Shown here: one piece after another, positions 1 to 7,763 of the stretch
Position numbering within the stretch: the first letter of the stretch is position 1
Layout: each line of letters begins with the position of its first letter
Origin: Bacillota bacterium
Lineage (GTDB): Bacteria; Bacillota; Clostridia; DSM-8532
NCBI GenBank assembly: GCA_023411795.1
Contig: JAEYOK010000006.1
Location: 1-64,000, forward strand
Direction of reading: 5' to 3'
Length of the DNA: 64,000 bases
Notes under the pieces: generated by a model
Told to the model about the DNA's origin: nothing
Database searches by the model: none
What the model saw: only the letters and a program-made list of their open reading frames with translations
Translations under genes and position numbers: made by a program

Positions 1-355
1 GTTTATTATTTTTATCATAGAAAATACATTTTACTGATAAAGAATGCGGAATTGAATCATTATTTTTTACGGTACAAGTCACTTTAAATACGGCAGAGTT
101 AACGGTATAAGAATCGCCAGCTAATACCACTTTTGAAAAATCGCCATTGTCAATTTCGAAGTCTGATGCAGTGTAGTTTGTCTGGTCTGGTGTTGAGTCG
201 GGTGTCTGCACTATAGGGCGCGTCACCTTACCAGTAAACCTATCTACAACCAACTTTGTTGAAGTATCAATATAAAACCTGTTGGAAAGCGAATAAAAGA
301 TAATACCGACAAGGAATATCACGCTTGCTATTATTATAGCCTTTGAGGTTTTCAT
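1..355 (-). CDS. Membrane-anchored FxLYD-like domain protein (partial, C-terminus off window)
   Basis: The reading frame stays open to the window edge. The N-terminus has a short basic start and one hydrophobic segment (about residues 6-21, IIIASVIFLVGIIFY), which is a signal anchor or uncleaved signal peptide. After a Pro/Thr-rich linker comes a stretch around VTCTVKNNDSIPHSLSVKC followed by IFYDKNNK, which resembles the start of an FxLYD domain (small extracytoplasmic beta-sandwich). ATG at 355 has GGGTG six bases upstream and is preferred over ATG at 361. It is the last gene on the minus strand here, beyond the terminator at 493-517. Function is unknown, and membership in the island is uncertain. 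Confidence 0.6.
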   Translation of the reverse strand, partial: MKTSKAIIIASVIFLVGIIFYSLSNRFYIDTSTKLVVDRFTGKVTRPIVQTPDSTPDQTNYTASDFEIDNGDFSKVVLAGDSYTVNSAVFKVTCTVKNNDSIPHSLSVKCIFYDKNNK

Positions 356-492
356 TTCCATCACCCAATGGAATTATATAACAATATAGCAAGAATATCA
401 AAGTTTATCTTAATTAAGAACAAACGTTCTTTTGACGTTTCTAAAAGGTTTTTATTTTGCGGTAATAAAGAACATGTTGTTAAATATAAAAA

Positions 493-517
493 CCCCTCAA
501 AACCGATTTTAGAGGGG
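493..517 (-). terminator. Rho-independent terminator after the radical SAM operon
   Basis: CCCCTC...GAGGGG stem extended by AAAA/TTTT with one bulged base. On the minus strand it is followed by TTTTTATATTT. It sits 31 bases beyond the radical SAM stop codon. Confidence 0.85.
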
Positions 518-547
518 ATAGTGACAATATATGAGTTCTATTTCCTT

Positions 548-2104
548 TCATTTATCGAGCTCTTTAAGTATTTTAGTTAGCTTTTCATGTTCTCGTTCCA
601 TAAAGCCGGCGGTTTCGCTTATGTATCCTTCATTCAATAGGTCTCTTGATACCTTTATGGCCTCATCGATATTGAAGCCTCTCATAGTTATTTCTAAAAG
701 TCTTTTGAACCAATTGCAAATATTAAAACTCATACTTTTCTGAACAATCCATATTTTTTCAATATATTCTTGTATAGAGTCTTTCTTACGTTCTTCTCCC
801 ACTCTATTGGCAACATTTAGTTGCAAAACACGATATTTATATTTTCCAATAGCTTTCTCATATTCTCTAATTGCAGGAGCTATATACTGTCTAATATAAA
901 AGTCAATAAAATCGAATAACGGAGCAATAGCACTATTTTTAAAACCCCATCCCCTTTTGTTATTTTGCAGAAGCCCAGCATTATCTATCTTTTTATGAAG
1001 CTTATAATCAGGGCAATCATTATAATAGCTGGATATGGTATCGAAATCCGCAAGCCCTAGTTCCTCTAAAAGCTGAACATTGGCGGTGAGGCTTTCAAAT
1101 GTGCTGAATGGTTGAAAATTCATAAATCCTATTTCAACATGAATTCCATAGCGTAGAAAAAGTTTTACTGTTTCTTTTGCTTCGTCAACTGTACATTTTT
1201 TGTTATATAAGTTAAGATCATCTTGACTTCCACTCTCTACTCCTACGAAAACCCTAAAAAGACCTGAATCCACCAAAAGATCCATTACCTCTGACGTGAC
1301 TTTACGTATAAAATCTGGCCTGAAATTTGCTTCATACCATATATAATTATCAAGTGATATGATACCTTCACATAATTGCTTTAATCTATTCAGTTTTACA
1401 TCGGGAGCTTCAATCTCAGCATCACTAAAATGAAAATAAAATTTACTTTTTTCATTAAAATAATTAATCTCGTTTATAACACTTTCGATATTCCGACCTT
1501 GCCATTTCTTGTGAAATATCTTATTACTACAAAAATTACAGTTCGCAATGCAGCCCAGACTTGTAGTAAGCAATACTGGATTTCTTTCAGTGTTATCCTC
1601 ACTGGTGGTAAAATCATTGATATTAAACTCTTTGATATTGCTTTTTGTTATAATCTGTTCCCCCTGCCGGTAGACAATCCCATCAATACCATCAAAGCCG
1701 ATCCCAGATGCTAAACACTCAGCTATCTCAATCCATGTATCAAATGGCTCGCCACCAATGGCTATTATATCTACATAGTCTTCATTCTCTATGATACTCT
1801 TAGCGGTTTTTACGTCTTGGATTACTCCTGTTCCCAAGCCGATCAACGCTCCTGGTTTTTTGCTTTTTGCCCACTCTATAACTTTTGTATCATTTGAAAG
1901 GGCCAAAATAATAAGTTCCGGATCAAAACTATCAAGCTTTTCATAATCAAGACTTTCATGATCACAATACACCATAACACTATGACCTTTAGCCATAAGC
2001 ATGTTAGCCATGTATCCTATATCACTTCGTTCGTAAATTTTCATACCTTCTAAAAACCCTACATTTTCAGGGTTTACACCAATAAAAAGTATTCTTTTGC
2101 TCAT
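548..2104 (-). CDS. Cobalamin-binding radical SAM protein (class B-like)
   Basis: A 518-aa protein. Residues about 1-160 form a B12-binding-type Rossmann region (RILFIGVNPENVG, then MLMAKGHSVMVY and GLGTGV). A radical SAM core follows, with the cluster motif C185-x3-C189-x2-C192 in SLGCIANCNFC, then VFVGVESGSQ and VEIGFM core strands. The C-terminal 130 residues are helical. Members of the B12-dependent radical SAM superfamily (BchE and methylase types) catalyse methylations or ring formation using SAM, cobalamin and a [4Fe-4S] cluster. The substrate here is unknown. ATG at 2104 is chosen because TGGAGG lies six bases upstream; a longer frame would run into the upstream gene. It follows the 507-aa gene by 16 bases and probably shares its transcript. 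As cargo of a mobile element it is unusual. Confidence 0.85.
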   Translation of the reverse strand: MSKRILFIGVNPENVGFLEGMKIYERSDIGYMANMLMAKGHSVMVYCDHESLDYEKLDSFDPELIILALSNDTKVIEWAKSKKPGALIGLGTGVIQDVKTAKSIIENEDYVDIIAIGGEPFDTWIEIAECLASGIGFDGIDGIVYRQGEQIITKSNIKEFNINDFTTSEDNTERNPVLLTTSLGCIANCNFCSNKIFHKKWQGRNIESVINEINYFNEKSKFYFHFSDAEIEAPDVKLNRLKQLCEGIISLDNYIWYEANFRPDFIRKVTSEVMDLLVDSGLFRVFVGVESGSQDDLNLYNKKCTVDEAKETVKLFLRYGIHVEIGFMNFQPFSTFESLTANVQLLEELGLADFDTISSYYNDCPDYKLHKKIDNAGLLQNNKRGWGFKNSAIAPLFDFIDFYIRQYIAPAIREYEKAIGKYKYRVLQLNVANRVGEERKKDSIQEYIEKIWIVQKSMSFNICNWFKRLLEITMRGFNIDEAIKVSRDLLNEGYISETAGFMEREHEKLTKILKELDK

Positions 2105-2120
2105 GTTTAACCTCCATGCT

Positions 2121-3644
2121 TTATTGAATGTATCTATTGCATATCTCATTAGTCGCAACGCCACCTACAATATCATGCAAACTATTTCTTCCCCTAAAGA
2201 AATCAATGTTGATAATAGCTTCTTTGCCTTTTTGAATATTCTCATTTAAGGGCATTAGTTCATTGAGATTGATTGGTTTGATTAGGCTATCTACCATCTT
2301 TTGTGCCTCGTTAAAATCAACATCAGGTCGTTTTATATGTATCGGGAGATCCGCAACCTTTGAATTAAACACCTGGACTTTCCACTTTGGAAATGCTTCT
2401 AATAACTCCATAACTTCCGGAATATTAATTCGGTCTGAAAGTATTTTAAATGCTTCATAAATTGCATAACATTTTTGAATAGAACTCTTCAATGTTTCAG
2501 AGGTGAAATGAATACTGTCAGACATGCTTGATTTGATGTTTTCAAAAAGACGTAACTGAGTAATATAACTATCCTCATTCTTGTAAAATCCCTGTTCGTC
2601 TAAGTTCATCTTAAATAAACCCTCGTCATCTAATACCGCAAACCCAAAACAGCCATCTATGATTAATGTATCAACATAATCTATGTAATACTTAAGCCCA
2701 GCATCATAGAGTACACTTATTGGCACCTTCTTTTCATTAAAACATTCTTTTGGGGTCTTTTTAATATCTTTAAGATCTTCCGCTTTTGACAGCTCATCGA
2801 TCATAGATAAATAAATGTCGGGATAATCTTCTGCAAAGATAGAGATATCATCACCTTCAATTTCAGTCAGATAGTACTCAGACAGGAATTCTAATATGTC
2901 AAATTTATTGGCATTTGTGGGTGCTTCACGCTGATCAATCCAGATAGGTTGAAGCTGTTGTTCGGTTAATTTATTTATGATGTCAAGCCTTTCTTCGGGT
3001 GTAAAATCAGATAACTTTTTATTGTCAGGTGTAACATAATATCCATTTGCGTTTTCAGCCCAATAATACCTAAGTTGAAGAGGGTTTGTAATCCTCTGAT
3101 TCTTATAGCATTCAAACATCTCGTTGTAGGGAGTATCTATCCCTTTTCTGTATTGGTCAACATAGTATTGGACAGCCTCTAAAATGATCTCTGAATAGGA
3201 AACCTCTTGGTTTAGCTTGTGCTGCATATCTTTTTCTTTTATTTCTTTGTACTGTTTTTTAGTTACAATCATGGGCTTGAATCTGTTTTCGCTATGCTCA
3301 ATTTCAGCTAATGTTATATCCTGCAATATCATAAATAATTTTAAAAAGCTGACTTCGAAATCTTTTAAATAAAGGGAGTACAACACAGCTGTATTGCGTA
3401 AATAGTCGAAAACGTTTTTGTAATCATTGTATGCCTTTATGTCAGACGATGTTGTTAGTCTATCTACCATCATATCTCTTTCATGCTTCGAGAAGAGTTC
3501 TTCCGGTTCTCTTATCCCTTCATATATATCTGGATTAATTAATGCCTGCTTATAGACATGCAGCATACTCTTTATCATAAGTTTACCGACTTCCTCACCT
3601 GTTAAACCTGACCTGATCAATGTCTTAATATCATTATTTTTCAC
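2121..3644 (-). CDS. Unknown 507-aa protein, partner of the radical SAM gene
   Basis: I do not recognise the family. The protein is acidic, mostly helical by composition, without signal peptide or transmembrane segment. Only a few cysteines are present and none form a metal-binding pattern I can see. The start is GTG at 3644, overlapping the TGA of the upstream HTH gene by four bases, which implies translational coupling. The next gene downstream, 16 bases away, is the B12 radical SAM protein. The tight arrangement suggests the three act together. The 507-aa protein could be a substrate-binding partner or a structural/regulatory component, but this is inference only. Confidence 0.7.
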   Translation of the reverse strand: MKNNDIKTLIRSGLTGEEVGKLMIKSMLHVYKQALINPDIYEGIREPEELFSKHERDMMVDRLTTSSDIKAYNDYKNVFDYLRNTAVLYSLYLKDFEVSFLKLFMILQDITLAEIEHSENRFKPMIVTKKQYKEIKEKDMQHKLNQEVSYSEIILEAVQYYVDQYRKGIDTPYNEMFECYKNQRITNPLQLRYYWAENANGYYVTPDNKKLSDFTPEERLDIINKLTEQQLQPIWIDQREAPTNANKFDILEFLSEYYLTEIEGDDISIFAEDYPDIYLSMIDELSKAEDLKDIKKTPKECFNEKKVPISVLYDAGLKYYIDYVDTLIIDGCFGFAVLDDEGLFKMNLDEQGFYKNEDSYITQLRLFENIKSSMSDSIHFTSETLKSSIQKCYAIYEAFKILSDRINIPEVMELLEAFPKWKVQVFNSKVADLPIHIKRPDVDFNEAQKMVDSLIKPINLNELMPLNENIQKGKEAIINIDFFRGRNSLHDIVGGVATNEICNRYIQ

Positions 3645-4216
3645 GCTTTTCTCTCCTTTACAATCTCTAGTAATATGTCAATTTTTCTCTCAAGATTTAA
3701 AGCCTCATGCGCCTTCAGAATACTTGATATAATATAGTTTTCTTTTAACGCTTGGTCTTTTGTAATATCTCCATTCCTGAGACGTTCAAGAACACTAACC
3801 AACTCACCAATAATCTCATCAGCGTTTAAATTTGTACTGATTTTAGTTTCTTGAAATTCCACCAGCTCATCTTTTAATTCATTAATAAATTTCAGTTTAT
3901 AGTCTAAGAGCTTATCGGGACTTAAATCAGATAGGTTTTTGCCTTCTAGCGCAGTATTGATGTTCTTAAGTGTATCGCCTAACTGCTTTATCCTGGCCTC
4001 TCGTAGCATATAGTAGCTTTCAAATAACTCGTTTAGTTTTTCAGCCTTCAACTCAGTTATTTTGTCTTTTAGCTCTTTGTTCCATGTAGTCAACGTCGCT
4101 TTCGATACATTTATTTCTTTGGCAATGATGCTATATGGGTAACCTTTAGCTCTCATTTCTATAAACTGCGTTTTTTTCTCGTTTTTCTGGACATCAGATA
4201 TATTGTTTTCTTTCAT
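3641..4216 (-). CDS. HTH protein with coiled-coil C-terminus, terminase-small-subunit-like
   Basis: A 191-aa protein. Residues about 15-55 (FIEMRAKGYPYSIIAKEINV then SKATLTTWNKEL) form a helix-turn-helix like those of transposase/terminase small subunit N-termini. The rest is charged and helical, with probable coiled coil (KLNELFESYYMLREARIKQL onward). ATG at 4216 has AGAGTG eight bases upstream and is preferred over GTG at 4225. It overlaps the 507-aa gene by four bases. In phages a protein of this shape could be a DNA-packaging small terminase; here no large terminase is visible, so a DNA-binding regulator or packaging-hijack protein of a satellite are both possible. Confidence 0.6.
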   Translation of the reverse strand: MKENNISDVQKNEKKTQFIEMRAKGYPYSIIAKEINVSKATLTTWNKELKDKITELKAEKLNELFESYYMLREARIKQLGDTLKNINTALEGKNLSDLSPDKLLDYKLKFINELKDELVEFQETKISTNLNADEIIGELVSVLERLRNGDITKDQALKENYIISSILKAHEALNLERKIDILLEIVKERKA

Positions 4217-4268
4217 AGAAATCACTCTTTCTGCATGTTTTGAGCATGAAATACCGGTTAAAGTTGGT

Positions 4269-4631
4269 CTATTTGCTCATTACCTCTTCGTATTCCTCGA
4301 GCTTAAATTCAATATCACACTTTTCACGTTCAAGGTATTTTTTTAAGTCCTCAATGAGAATAATCCAGAGATCGTCGGTCTCAAAAATAATTTCACAGTG
4401 TTCGATATCCGGGCGAAAACTATGATATGCTCTACCATTTTCAAATTCAAATATCAGGTTTATTATGTCGGTCCCTGTGTCAAGATCGTCAAGATACTCT
4501 TTATCTTCATTAATGGCAATAGTCTTTACTCCTGACAGTGACATGTCATTTACCATGATGTCACGGCCTCCAATGTCTGATATGACCTTTAATACTTTGT
4601 CAATATTGTACTTTACTAATTCAAACCTCAT
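4269..4631 (-). CDS. Unknown 120-aa island protein
   Basis: A small acidic soluble protein (residues 1-120) ending in a charged helix (LKKYLEREKCDIEFKLEEY). No signal peptide, membrane segment or recognised motif. AGAAGG lies nine bases before the ATG. It lies between the replication genes and the HTH/507-aa/radical SAM operon on the same strand. Function is unknown. Confidence 0.6.
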   Translation of the reverse strand: MRFELVKYNIDKVLKVISDIGGRDIMVNDMSLSGVKTIAINEDKEYLDDLDTGTDIINLIFEFENGRAYHSFRPDIEHCEIIFETDDLWIILIEDLKKYLEREKCDIEFKLEEYEEVMSK

Positions 4632-4709
4632 AATTATGTACCTTCTTTCTGGCTTAGCCTGATTTAATTTATTGGTATTTATATTAAATTGAGTTTCCTC
4701 AATGAATTT

Positions 4710-5012
4710 TCACATCTGCTTTAACCTTTCCAGATAAGCAATGACACCTTCAACAAGCTCTGTAGGGTTCATGCCTTTTATCCAGTCATATGTGCATTCG
4801 TCAATCATTCTATTGTTCTTCAAAACCTCGTACAATTGCCAACGGTCAAAACCTTGCGCTTGGCGTTTAAGATTGCTCTCAGCACGTTTTAAGCCTTTCC
4901 CTCGGCCGAATGCTTTTCTTGCAATATCCGGGTTGTTAGCTAAGCAGGTTAGCAGTTCATGTTCATATAGAACAACTACACCTTTATGTATTGGAATTTG
5001 TAACACTTCCAT
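4710..5012 (-). CDS. Unknown 100-aa protein after dnaB
   Basis: The protein begins MEVLQIPIHKGVVVLYEHEL and has a basic middle (GRGKGLKRAESNLKRQAQGF). It starts three bases after the dnaB stop codon with a good GAGAGGTGAGAC ribosome binding site, so it belongs to the replication operon. A role in replication, for example helicase loading or origin binding, is conceivable from position and size only. No family recognised. Confidence 0.6.
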   Translation of the reverse strand: MEVLQIPIHKGVVVLYEHELLTCLANNPDIARKAFGRGKGLKRAESNLKRQAQGFDRWQLYEVLKNNRMIDECTYDWIKGMNPTELVEGVIAYLERLKQM

Positions 5013-5015
5013 GTC

Positions 5016-6284
5016 TCACCTCTCAATTTCATAAAACTTCATATACCGCTTATCAAACCTCATTTGAAGTAGTCCCGTTTGCCCGCTCCGTTGCTTTGCA
5101 ATGATAATATTTATGTCAACCCATAAGGCCGATAGGTTTTCTTTGGCCTTCGGATCATGAAGGAAAATTACATTGTCTGCGTCTTGTTCAAGACTTCCGG
5201 ATTCTCTTAAATCGTTCAATGATGGAGCTATTGCTTTTTGGCCCTCTCGGCTCATTTGACTTAATGCAATAATAGGAATGTTTAATTCAAGGGAAAGAAG
5301 CTTTAAGCATCTTGATACATATTCAACTTCATGCCGGCGGCTCTCAGTCCTAGTTGCTGATTTTAAGAGTTGTAGGTAATCTATTATTAAAAGGTCAAGT
5401 TGGTTTCGTTCTTTAAGCCGTCTGCATTTATTTTCAAGCTCTTGTATGGTTTTTGTTTGGTCAATCGTAATAGGAAGCTTACCTAATTCTTTTGTTATAT
5501 GAGGAATCTGTTTCCATTCATCTTTTAAATCTTTAGGTCTGCGAAGTTTATTGCCTTCGATATTACCTTCGATTGAACAAAACCGCTTAGCTAGTTGTAG
5601 ATTTGACATTTCAAGGCTAACAAGTAAAACATTTGCCCCCTGCTTTGCTGTATTTCTTGCCACGTTCAAAGCTAGTCCGGTTTTTCCAGCTCCCGGCGCA
5701 GCTGCCAGTATCGTCAATTCTGCCTGCCATAAACCGCCGGTTATTCCGTCTAAATCTCTCCAGCCAAACTTAAGGTTATCTCCTGTAGCTTCCCGCTCCA
5801 ATTCGTCCGGGAAGTCAACCATAACGTCAAATAGGCTCTTGGTTTTGTTTTTATGGTCAGAGCAGGGAATCTCTACATTTATGTTTTTTACGATATCCCC
5901 GATTTCTTCAGGAGCAATATACCTTGCATCTTGAAGCTTAATTAATGCGTTCTGTATTGCTGTCATTGCTTTCCTACGTACTGAATCAGTAAGAATAGCA
6001 TCAATGAGTGAATCATATCCCCCAGGTATCAAGTTCATGGTAAGTTCACACAATATAGCCATGTCATGCCCTTGTGAGCTGAGATTTACAATGTCAGTCT
6101 TTTTACGGCCTTCATAAAGTGTAGTGCAGCTTTTATATATTGCTCTAGCAGTTGAATCAGTAAAATCAACTGGTGTCAACCCTCGGACAATACAAGCTTC
6201 AATAACATCAGAATCGCTGATTATGTTCCCGATAAGGTTTCTCTCAATCTCTGAATTTGCCTGTATAATTTGTGTATCCAGCAT
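5016..6284 (-). CDS. DnaB-type replicative helicase of the element
   Basis: A 422-aa protein with DnaB architecture. Residues about 1-100 resemble the N-terminal helical domain (NSEIERNLIGNII). The C-terminal RecA-like ATPase has Walker A AAPGAGKTG near 195-203, the VLLVSLEM strand, Walker B LLIIDYLQLL near 300, and SLEQDADNVIFLHDP near 370. It is slightly shorter than chromosomal DnaB (about 440-450 aa). ATG at 6284 is preferred because GGAAGTG lies upstream and the frame extended to 6377 would be buried in the rep gene. It overlaps the rep end by 41 bases. Pairing with an O-like initiator indicates autonomous theta-type replication of the excised element. Confidence 0.9.
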   Translation of the reverse strand: MLDTQIIQANSEIERNLIGNIISDSDVIEACIVRGLTPVDFTDSTARAIYKSCTTLYEGRKKTDIVNLSSQGHDMAILCELTMNLIPGGYDSLIDAILTDSVRRKAMTAIQNALIKLQDARYIAPEEIGDIVKNINVEIPCSDHKNKTKSLFDVMVDFPDELEREATGDNLKFGWRDLDGITGGLWQAELTILAAAPGAGKTGLALNVARNTAKQGANVLLVSLEMSNLQLAKRFCSIEGNIEGNKLRRPKDLKDEWKQIPHITKELGKLPITIDQTKTIQELENKCRRLKERNQLDLLIIDYLQLLKSATRTESRRHEVEYVSRCLKLLSLELNIPIIALSQMSREGQKAIAPSLNDLRESGSLEQDADNVIFLHDPKAKENLSALWVDINIIIAKQRSGQTGLLQMRFDKRYMKFYEIER

Positions 6285-7014
6285 ATATATCACTTCCTGT
6301 TCCTTGCTTCTCCTGATTGGCACCATAATTTTTATCGAGATAATCGACATACCCTGAATTAAAGAATGTTGATCCATACATGGTGTATTGAGGATCCTTC
6401 CCTGTCATTTCTTTTTTGTACCGTTCTATAGCTCTTAAGATTTCATCAGGTCCAATTTTAAATAGCTTTTCTTTTTGTGTATTACTGACTTTCCCTTTGC
6501 CTTTATGCTTAGGATATAAGAGCCATATTTTTTCAAAGAAATCATCAATATAGTTTTTCTTTATATTTTCTTTAGAGTATTTATTTATATGGTCAACTAA
6601 TTCGTTCCCTGTCCGGTCAACTAATTCGTTCCCTGTCAACTCTACTAATTCGCTGGGTGGTGCATTTTTATCCCCTGTCAACGGTTTAGTTGATACCCCT
6701 TCCCAAACCTCAAAATCTTTATTAAAAGCTATAATTCTTGGTGAAGTAAACGAGGCAGGCTTTTTAACGATAATGAGCTTATTTTTTATAAGACAAGAAA
6801 GCTCGCGCCCTATTTGTTTACGGTGGATACCGGTCAATTTTGAAATAAAGGTCTCAGAAAGTTCATGTTCCTTGCGTGCAAAACCATATGTATAGCGGAA
6901 AACAATTAAAAGTATTCTCCATTGTGTCCCATTTAATTGATACTTTGCCAATGCCTCTAATATTTCATTTGATATCCGTGTATAACCCTGTTCCAGTTGT
7001 GGATTTGCCATCAT
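6244..7014 (-). CDS. Phage O-like replication initiation protein
   Basis: A 256-aa protein. Residues about 5-100 form a winged-helix N-terminus typical of phage replication protein O (GYTRISNEILEALAKYQLNG, then GTQWRILLIVFRYTYGF and TGIHRKQIGREL). Residues 122-141 contain an 8-aa repeat (ELVELTGN, ELVDRTGN, ELVD) encoded by the DNA iterons at 6591-6657. The C-terminal third (FFEKIWLLYPKHKGKGK) matches the C-terminal region of many phage replisome organisers that contact DnaB. ATG at 7014 overlaps the stop of the upstream small gene (TAATG) with AGAAGG upstream. It is followed by dnaB, the classic initiator-helicase order. Confidence 0.82.
   Translation of the reverse strand: MMANPQLEQGYTRISNEILEALAKYQLNGTQWRILLIVFRYTYGFARKEHELSETFISKLTGIHRKQIGRELSCLIKNKLIIVKKPASFTSPRIIAFNKDFEVWEGVSTKPLTGDKNAPPSELVELTGNELVDRTGNELVDHINKYSKENIKKNYIDDFFEKIWLLYPKHKGKGKVSNTQKEKLFKIGPDEILRAIERYKKEMTGKDPQYTMYGSTFFNSGYVDYLDKNYGANQEKQGTGSDIYAGYTNYTGKFRD
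6591..6657. repeat. Three 24-bp iterons inside the rep gene, candidate origin
   Basis: The core ACTAATTCG recurs at 6596-6604, 6620-6628 and 6644-6652, exactly 24 bases apart. The first two units are identical over 22 bases (GGTCAACTAATTCGTTCCCT plus GT); the third is degenerate. An A+T-rich tract (about 6540-6590) flanks them. Lambdoid origins likewise lie as iterons within the O gene, so this is a candidate replication origin. The period is also 8 codons, so an amino-acid repeat is an alternative reason. Confidence 0.6.
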
Positions 7015-7202
7015 TAGCACCTTCTTTTAAGGCGTCTTTTGTTTATACTCAAAGCTCTGTAGTGAATCTGGGGATACTTCGCTGCTAGTCCATATAGCCG
7101 GTCTTTTTCCAATGGGTCAGCACGTCTTCCCCAGTAGATATCCGCCAGCTGTTTTGTTACGGTTTTCATTTCTTGATCTGGCAATGTACATACATTATTC
7201 AT
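7014..7202 (-). CDS. Small basic protein upstream of rep (62 aa)
   Basis: A 62-residue protein, MNNVCTLPDQ..., with a basic C-terminus (INKRRLKRRC). The ribosome binding site AGGTGATGTT lies directly before the ATG at 7202. Its stop overlaps the rep ATG (TAATG), so rep is probably translationally coupled to it. No family recognised. It may be a small accessory of replication control. Confidence 0.6.
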   Translation of the reverse strand: MNNVCTLPDQEMKTVTKQLADIYWGRRADPLEKDRLYGLAAKYPQIHYRALSINKRRLKRRC

Positions 7203-7210
7203 AACATCAC

Positions 7211-7444
7211 CTAATCAATTCGCCTGATCCGTGGCTCGTCATGATCTATATGTTTTAAATTTGATAACGATTGTCGTTCAATCCATTGGTCGATGAAATC
7301 AAGGTCAATGAGTATTGCAGACTTTTCATTGCCAATTCTTATGCCTGCTAATTCACCTTCTAGGAAAAGCAAACGTGCTTTGTATGGGGATAAGAGACCA
7401 TTTGTTTTTGATGATATTTCTTTCAACTTGCACATTCTTCTCAT
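7211..7444 (-). CDS. Excisionase-like small DNA-binding protein
   Basis: A 77-aa protein containing CKLKEISSKT then LSPYKARLLFLEGEL and AGIRIGNEKSAILIDLDFID, the layout of MerR-like/excisionase helix-turn-helix proteins (winged turn with a positively charged wing, then a helix carrying D-x-x-x-x-W). ATG at 7444 has AGGAGG seven bases upstream and is preferred over TTG at 7450. It follows the XRE gene and sits in the early region, which suits a directionality factor for the integrase encoded divergently. Confidence 0.6.
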   Translation of the reverse strand: MRRMCKLKEISSKTNGLLSPYKARLLFLEGELAGIRIGNEKSAILIDLDFIDQWIERQSLSNLKHIDHDEPRIRRID

Positions 7445-7446
7445 TT

Positions 7447-7644
7447 TCAATCCTCCTTTTTAGTCTCTTCGGGGAAGAGTATATCTTCTGGTATTCCTAA
7501 GACGATAGAAATATCTTTTTTCCATCTTGGAAAGAATGGCTGATATCCATTTATAGCCCTGTTTAACTGCGATTGGTTTATGTTCGCCATTCTTGCCAAT
7601 GCAGATTGACTGATATTTCTTCCCTCCATTATTTTCCTTAACAT
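7447..7644 (-). CDS. XRE-family repressor-like protein (65 aa)
   Basis: The first 45 residues form a Cro/CI-type helix-turn-helix (MLRKIMEGRNISQSALARMA then NINQSQLNRAINGYQPFF). The protein is short, consisting of the DNA-binding domain plus an acidic tail. It is the first gene of the leftward replication operon and faces the rightward DUF6076/integrase operon. The 11-bp inverted repeat at 7690-7749 between them is a candidate binding site, so this protein probably controls both transcripts. Confidence 0.75.
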   Translation of the reverse strand: MLRKIMEGRNISQSALARMANINQSQLNRAINGYQPFFPRWKKDISIVLGIPEDILFPEETKKED

Positions 7645-7689
7645 TTCTAAAACCTCCTTGATTTATCATTGGTTTCATGATATCATAAT

Positions 7690-7749
7690 TTCATAAATAG
7701 ATGTTCTTAAAATATATTTACGAATTTAATGAAAAAAACTATTTATGAA
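7690..7749. promoter_or_regulatory. Divergent control region with 11-bp inverted repeat
   Basis: TTCATAAATAG at 7690-7700 and CTATTTATGAA at 7739-7749 are exact reverse complements, 38 bases apart, in the A+T-rich gap between the leftward XRE gene and the rightward DUF6076 gene. The right half site ends 14 bases before the ATG at 7764, overlapping the start of its ribosome binding region. This is consistent with a repressor operator. Confidence 0.55.
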
Positions 7750-7763
7750 TTGGAGTATGAAAA

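Noticed and set aside
6285..6377. N-terminal extension of the dnaB gene
   Set aside because: The extension lies inside the rep gene and has no ribosome binding site; ATG at 6284 gives normal DnaB start and spacing.
6591..6657. Simple protein repeat only
   Set aside because: Not fully excluded, but the exact 24-bp spacing, two units identical over 22 bases and the position inside an initiator gene next to dnaB favour iterons; both readings are kept open in the entry.
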